From Myroides guanonis (lineage in GTDB: Bacteria; Bacteroidota; Bacteroidia; Flavobacteriales; Flavobacteriaceae), in contig NZ_FORU01000004.1 in assembly GCF_900114085.1 (NCBI RefSeq), positions 134,410-198,409 of the forward strand: 64,000 nucleotides of DNA, written 5' to 3'. How positions within the stretch are numbered: position 1 is the stretch's first letter; each line of letters opens with the position of its first letter. Positions 60,357 through 64,000 of this stretch are shown here, piece by piece. The position numbers and the translations under genes were made by a program. Under the pieces are notes generated by a model that saw nothing but the letters and a program-made list of their open reading frames with translations, searched no databases and had not been told where the DNA came from.

Positions 60357-60560
60357 TGATAAAGAGGCTGATTTGTTGATTTGTGAATGCGCTAATAAGT
60401 AAAGGAGCAAAGGAGCTGATTTGTGGATGCGTGAATGTGTGAATTTGGGTATTCGTAAATGCGTGAAGGAAAAAAGAAGCAAAGAAGTGATAGACTTACT
60501 GATTTCTGATTACTAATCACATTCCCGTCTCCCATCTCCTAGTTTCAGTCTCCATTAAGA
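60357..60560. repeat. composite repeat: ATTCGTGAATTTG-type, purine-rich, palindrome, GTCTCC-type
   Basis: In order: GATTTGTTGATTTGTGAATG, AAAGGAGCAAAGGAGC, GGATGCGTGAATGTGTG, GAAGCAAAGAAGTGA, the palindrome TGATTACTAATCA (60507-60519) and CCGTCTCCCATCTCC. The same order recurs at 61128-61280, so it is a defined dispersed element. Confidence 0.75.
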
Positions 60561-60645
60561 AAGTTCCCTAGTTGCTCATTATATAATCATTATAAGTCAT
60601 GGTGAATAAAGGGATTTAAGATATTGTTTAGGTAGATAGTAAAGC

Positions 60646-60686
60646 AAAATGCCCTAAAAAACACTTTGTTTTTTAGGGCATTTTTT
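60646..60686. terminator. terminator-like hairpin between the Spi and CDGSH genes
   Basis: AAAATGCCCTAAAAAAC pairs with GTTTTTTAGGGCATTTT around ACTTT, with T-run on the plus strand. It could serve the CDGSH gene on the minus strand, 117 bp away. Confidence 0.8.
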
Positions 60687-60802
60687 ATCCATTATAAAGA
60701 AATAAGTATTGTTCTCTAACGACGTTTTTGTCTACATCACTAGAGAATGTTTGTAGAAAACTAATTGTAAATACTATTTCTAAAAATGCGTTTTTATACT
60801 AG

Positions 60803-61027
60803 TTATACCTTTTTTGGAGGAAGATCGAAGGCTACAGCATTGTGCTCGAAATGTCCTTTGTGTGCACCGTCACAAAAAGGTTTGTTTTGGGATAACCCAC
60901 ATCGACAGATTGAAAGTACTGTTCTCTCTTGTAAGCCATAAGCGTTACCATGTTTATCTACGATTTCGAAATCTCCTTCAATTTTTACCGATCCATTGTC
61001 ATTAATGGTAAGTTTTGTTTTTGACAT
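60803..61027 (-). CDS. CDGSH iron-sulfur domain protein
   Basis: 74 residues from ATG 61027 (MSKTKLTIND). It contains one CDGSH motif, CRCGLSQNKPFCDGAHKGHF: three Cys and one His that bind a 2Fe-2S cluster (mitoNEET-like). The N-terminal part is a short beta-strand region, as in single-CDGSH bacterial proteins that bind a 2Fe-2S cluster in the cytosol. The frame is open upstream to 61348, but that part runs through repeat DNA and is not conserved protein. Confidence 0.93.
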   Translation of the reverse strand: MSKTKLTINDNGSVKIEGDFEIVDKHGNAYGLQERTVLSICRCGLSQNKPFCDGAHKGHFEHNAVAFDLPPKKV

Positions 61028-61440
61028 ATCTTTATTTGTAATGAGTTTGAAAGCAAAACTAAGGATAATGTAGGCGTTTTTTACTATTGTAAACCTATTT
61101 AGAAACGTTCCTTTTAAGGGGGGATTTGTTGATTCGTGAATTTGTAAATACGCTAAGGGGTAAAGGAGCAAAGAAGCAAAGAAGCAAAGAAGTGGTAGAA
61201 CTACTGATTTCTGATTACTAATCACATTTTTGTCTCCTGTCTCCTTGTCACAATCTCGAATTGAAAAGTGACATAATCCTTCTTCAACCTCCCAACTCCA
61301 CAATCCATCTAGGTTTTCGAATAACTGTTCCAACCCCTTTAGTGACATAATTATTTCTATTCATTTTGCTATAATTTCTAACAAGCTAAATTGAAATTAT
61401 GTTGATAAGATGCTTATTTTTAATAGTTTAAATATTAAAT
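61028..61440. other. intergenic with composite repeat
   Basis: Divergent gap between the CDGSH gene (-) and the PD-(D/E)XK gene (+). It holds composite repeat copy 2 (61128-61280). No consensus promoter is seen for either gene. Confidence 0.5.
61128..61280. repeat. composite repeat copy 2
   Basis: GATTCGTGAATTTGTAAATA, GGAGCAAAGAAGCAAAGAAG, palindrome TGATTACTAATCA (61213-61225) and GTCTCCTGTCTCC. Positions 61233-61279 are identical over 47 bp to 62882-62928. Confidence 0.8.
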
Positions 61441-62337
61441 ATGAGTAAATCTAAAAACAATCTAGGTAAATATGTTGGCTTTAGTACCGACTGGAGTTTT
61501 AAATTCTATTTTGGGCGTGAAGAAAACAAGACTGTGTTAATAAGCTTCTTAAATGGTTTGTTTGCAGGTCAAAAGGTTATCAAAGATTTGAATTATCGAT
61601 CTGTGGAGCACGATGGAGATATAGAGGAAGACCGCAGGGTTGTCTTCGATCTTTATTGTATTTGTGAAAACGGAGAGCATATCATTATCGAGATGCAACA
61701 AGTCTCCCAAGACTTTTTTAAAGACCGAACTGTTTTTTACACATCACGATTGATTAATAGATTGGTTTCTAAAGGTTATAAAGGCAATTCATATGAACTG
61801 CCAGAAGTGTATTTCATAGGTGTTTTAGAATTTAAATTTGAAGATGCAGAACCCGATAAATATCTCTATGACGTTGCGTTATGCGACAAGGAGAATAATA
61901 GTGTTTTCTATGAAAAGCTAGGCTATAAACTATTGGTTCTGCCAAATTTTAACAAGGAAGGTGCTGACATCAAGACAGATATGGATCAATGGTTGTATCT
62001 ATTAAAAAACCTGAGTAAGCTCGATAAAATACCAAGCTTCTTGGATAAACGGATATTTGGTCTTATCTTTGATATAGGTGAAGTGGCGAAACTAAAAACA
62101 GAAGACAAGATGAACTACGAAGCAAGTTTAAAACGAAAACGCGATGCGGAAAGCATTCGTCTAACCCAAGAGCGAATCGCACGTGAACGGGAGCAAAACG
62201 CACTTGAGAAAGGAATGGAGAAAGGAATGGAACTCGAAAAACGTGCTTTAGCAATTAAATTTAAAGGGATGGGAATTTCAATTAAGGATATTGCAAAGGG
62301 CACAGGTTTGTCTATCGAAGAAATCGAGAAACTGTAA
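61441..62337 (+). CDS. PD-(D/E)XK nuclease family transposase / Rpn-like protein
   Basis: 298 residues. Residues 1-200 match the PDDEXK_2/Rpn family: SFKFYFGREENKTVLISFLN, VVFDLYCICENGEHIIIEMQ (Asp and Glu-x-Gln of the nuclease core) and the YFIGVLEF segment. The C-terminal part is a charged helix (ERIAREREQNALEKGMEKGM) and ends in LSIEEIEKL, shared by many members. Rpn proteins are DNA nucleases; in E. coli some make an internal C-terminal product that inhibits the full-length nuclease. The last 86 codons are duplicated directly downstream. Confidence 0.9.
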   Translation: MSKSKNNLGKYVGFSTDWSFKFYFGREENKTVLISFLNGLFAGQKVIKDLNYRSVEHDGDIEEDRRVVFDLYCICENGEHIIIEMQQVSQDFFKDRTVFYTSRLINRLVSKGYKGNSYELPEVYFIGVLEFKFEDAEPDKYLYDVALCDKENNSVFYEKLGYKLLVLPNFNKEGADIKTDMDQWLYLLKNLSKLDKIPSFLDKRIFGLIFDIGEVAKLKTEDKMNYEASLKRKRDAESIRLTQERIAREREQNALEKGMEKGMELEKRALAIKFKGMGISIKDIAKGTGLSIEEIEKL

Positions 62338-62395
62338 TACAATTTATTATACGAAGCTGTTTGAACCTTTCAAATGGCTTTTTTTATAATACTGA

Positions 62396-62717
62396 ATAGG
62401 TGAAGTGGCGAAACTAAAAACAGAAGACAAGATGAACTACGAAGCAAGTTTAAAATGAAAACGCGATGCAGAAAGCATTCGTCTAACCCAAGAGCGAATC
62501 GCACGTGAACGGGAGCAAAATGCACTTGAGAAAGGAATGGAGAAAGGAATGGAACTCGAAAAACGTGCTATGGTCATTAAATTAAAATCTATGGGAATGA
62601 CTCTTGATAATATTTCAGAAGTTACTAGCCTATCTATTGAAGAAATCGAGAAACTATAGTATGATTTCGTAACTAGTAATACAAGCTATTTGAGTCTTTC
62701 AAATGGCTTTTTTTATG
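62396..62717 (+). pseudogene. tandem 322-bp duplicate of the 3' module of the PD-(D/E)XK gene
   Basis: Offset by 322 bp from 62074. The first 180 bp are nearly identical to the gene, but CGA at 62134 is TGA at 62456, so the old frame is stopped. The tail beyond codon ALEK differs (MVIKLKSMGMTLDNISEVT against LAIKFKGMGISIKDIAKGT) and the end LSIEEIEKL plus the weak hairpin (AAGCTATTTGA...TCAAATGGCTT) are kept. From ATG 62537 a 40-residue frame (MEKGMELEKRAMVIK...) is open to the stop at 62657-62659. It is either a relic or a short gene for an alternative C-terminal domain. Confidence 0.8.
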
Positions 62718-62788
62718 TCTTCATTTTTCGATGTACTTTCAGTCTCCTGTCTCCTTTATAGCCATCACGCCACCTGGCTCGTTCACTA

Positions 62789-62809
62789 AAAATGTCTACT
62801 AGACATTTT
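62789..62809. repeat. perfect palindrome (ACTAG-centred family)
   Basis: Arms AAAATGTCTA and TAGACATTTT with a single-base spacer, embedded in CTCGTTCACT and CTTAACGCTCCGC. A degraded copy lies at about 30440-30475 (CCATTCGTTAAAACAATCC, ACTAGACTGTTT, TGACGTTCTGC). Confidence 0.7.
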
Positions 62810-62881
62810 CTTAACGCTCCGCCCCCTAATGTAAATCAAAGAAATCCTCAAATCACAAAAATCACAGTTCAGACAATTCCA

Positions 62882-62928
62882 GTCTCCTGTCTCCTTGTCA
62901 CAATCTCGAATTGAAAAGTGACATAATC
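62882..62928. repeat. 47-bp dispersed repeat
   Basis: Identical to 61233-61279. Starts GTCTCCTGTCTCCTTGTCAC and continues to GACATAATC. It is the right end of the composite repeat, here without the purine-rich part. Confidence 0.85.
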
Positions 62929-63191
62929 TTCTTCAAATCTCTCAACTCGATAAACTATAATGGCTTGAAGGGCCCCGTTTCCAAACCTCTTTCGGAATAT
63001 TTATATTTTTCTAGATTTGATTAGTTTAGCATGACTTATTTTTCTAAGTTTAACTTATAATTTAAGAAATCACCTGCCAACGAACTACACTTTTTTTAGT
63101 GACATCTATTTAATTAGATTAGCAAAAGTTTTAATGTATTATTTTTTAAAGAAATGATGTTAGCAGATTTTTTTTCAAAATTGAGCATAGT

Positions 63192-63857
63192 ATGAAATCA
63201 ATTAAGCTAAACCAATTTGAAATTGAAGACATTGAAGACTGTTTACCAATGTTCGAAGAAGCTTTTAAAATAAAGTTTAAAAATGAAGAAACTGAAGGAT
63301 TAAAGAACTTTGATGAGTTTTGTGATTTAATTATTTCGAAGTTTAAGTTTGAAAACGATAATCTATGTACAAGCCAAAGAGCTTTTTATCAATTTAGAAA
63401 AGCAGTAGAGGTTGAAAACATAACAAAATCAACGAATATATCTCCAAATACAGAATTGAAAAGTGTTTTCCCTAAAAGGAACCGAATAAAAAATGTAAGA
63501 AAAGTAGAAAAACAGTTAGGTTATAAATTGAACGTATTACAAGCTAGTCAAATAGCAATAAATGTTTTGTTCTATATTCTTATCATATCCTTTATAGGTT
63601 TATTTTTTGTTTGGAAAATAGCTATCTATGGAATATTAGTTTCTATTTTAGGCTTTTACTTAACGAAATATACGAACAGATTAGATAAAAAAAGTGTTAG
63701 AGAATTAATTGAAAAAAATACAGCACAGAATTATTTTAAAATCAGAAACAGTGAAGATTCAATAAATAAATCTGAATTTAAATCTGTCATTTTGGAATGG
63801 TTTTCTGAAAAAGCGGGAATAGAAAAAGAAAAGCTCAAATACGGAACTTTTTCTTAA
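63192..63857 (+). CDS. membrane protein with ACP-like N-terminal domain
   Basis: 221 residues. Residues about 15-55 resemble an acyl carrier protein helix pair: LPMFEEAFKIKFKNEETEGL then NFDEFCDLIISKF, like EEEFGIEIPDED of ACP, but the Ser that carries phosphopantetheine has no equivalent, so it is not a working carrier. Two hydrophobic helices lie at about 120-158 (NVLFYILIISFIGLFFVW, YGILVSILGFYL). The C-terminus is helical and charged. Similar small proteins with an ACP-like head and two membrane helices occur in Bacteroidota; function unknown. Confidence 0.75.
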   Translation: MKSIKLNQFEIEDIEDCLPMFEEAFKIKFKNEETEGLKNFDEFCDLIISKFKFENDNLCTSQRAFYQFRKAVEVENITKSTNISPNTELKSVFPKRNRIKNVRKVEKQLGYKLNVLQASQIAINVLFYILIISFIGLFFVWKIAIYGILVSILGFYLTKYTNRLDKKSVRELIEKNTAQNYFKIRNSEDSINKSEFKSVILEWFSEKAGIEKEKLKYGTFS

Positions 63858-63879
63858 AACACTTCAACTAAGGAGGATT

Positions 63880-64000
63880 TAGCAAAGGGGCAAAGAAGCA
63901 AAGGGGCAAAGAAGCAAAGGGGCTAATTCGTGAATTTGTTGATTTGTAAATACGCAGAAGAAGCTAAGAAGCAGGGCCGAGTGTTAAGTTTTATTCTAGT
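63880..64000. repeat. purine-rich composite repeat at window end
   Basis: GGGGCAAAGAAGCAAAGGGG, AATTCGTGAATTTGTTGAT, GTAAATACGCAGAAGAAGC and the right-end sequence GTGTTAAGTTTTATTCTAGT. That end matches the palindromic end at 49246-49271. The element is cut by the window border. Confidence 0.7.

Larger units (their letters stand above)
60288..60802. other. intergenic with composite repeat
   Basis: No gene. It holds a terminator (60320-60354), the composite repeat copy 1 (60357-60560) and a second terminator-like hairpin (60646-60686). Confidence 0.5.
62718..63191. other. intergenic with repeat fragments
   Basis: No gene. Contains a GTCTCCTGTCTCC copy (62737-62755), the palindrome at 62789-62809, and the 47-bp repeat at 62882-62928. 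The last 200 bp before the 63192 gene are AT-rich, with no promoter I can assign. Confidence 0.5.

Noticed and set aside
61028..61348. 107-codon N-terminal extension of the CDGSH protein
   Set aside because: The extension runs through the composite repeat (including the 47-bp dispersed repeat); the protein family starts at MSKTKL.
61441..62717. Complete insertion sequence
   Set aside because: Although the family is named transposase, no terminal inverted repeats or target duplications were seen around it.

Overview
The window looks like chromosomal DNA of a Bacteroidota species, most likely a Flavobacteriaceae member; Myroides- or Flavobacterium-like is a guess from gene content. The DNA is AT-rich. 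Many genes follow the Bacteroidota promoter pattern TTG / TAnnTTTG instead of Shine-Dalgarno cues. There are type IX secretion (T9SS) cargo proteins with both type A and type B C-terminal signals, short ECF sigma operons, LysR/HxlR regulators and a class A beta-lactamase that resembles subclass A2. No rRNA, CRISPR array, complete insertion sequence or phage was seen. One tRNA gene is present, tRNA-Pro(UGG).

Layout. 0-8 kb is accessory: a lipoprotein, a LysR-YeiH pair, a Fic protein, three unrecognised genes (two driven by near-identical promoters) and a broken TonB-receptor fragment. 8-24 kb holds a penicillin-acylase-like Ntn hydrolase, an XRE-type regulator followed by a 142-bp tandem repeat, HxlR/YceI with a paired palindromic operator, two acetyltransferase domains in one protein, a sterol-desaturase-family hydroxylase, the beta-lactamase, a J-domain/KTSC protein, and two very large TPR/WG/Sel1 proteins. 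24.7-30.7 kb is a mosaic: rsgA, a GNAT gene, a tandem array of units carrying truncated tRNA-Pro 3' ends plus terminators, the intact tRNA-Pro, trxB and an ABC ATPase. Degenerate copies of the array unit lie on both sides of this block.

30.7-47.4 kb is mostly core: a hydrolase-ECF-membrane protein operon, an S9 peptidase, fabH with a lipid hydroxylase, a T9SS-exported endonuclease I, an rRNA cytosine methyltransferase, an ECF/anti-sigma/sensor operon, a HAD phosphatase, a DEAD-type helicase, a lytic transglycosylase and mtaB. 47.4-64 kb has a peptide-binding lipoprotein, a CatA-like acetyltransferase, a 2OG-Fe(II) oxygenase, a processive GT2 glycosyltransferase, a 1953-residue T9SS adhesin-like protein, a Spi-domain lipoprotein, a CDGSH protein, a PD-(D/E)XK (Rpn/transposase-like) gene whose 3' module is duplicated in tandem, and a membrane protein with an ACP-like N-terminal domain.

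The most unusual features are non-coding: (i) the tRNA-Pro/terminator array with two alternating internal segments; (ii) a dispersed composite repeat made of purine-rich 8-mers (GGCAAAGA type), ATTCGTGAATTTG-type segments and short palindromes, seen at seven or more places; (iii) a 142-bp tandem repeat; (iv) the 322-bp duplication behind the Rpn-like gene, which keeps an alternative C-terminal tail; and (v) twin operators between hxlR and yceI. All calls come from reading the sequence; no database search was run.
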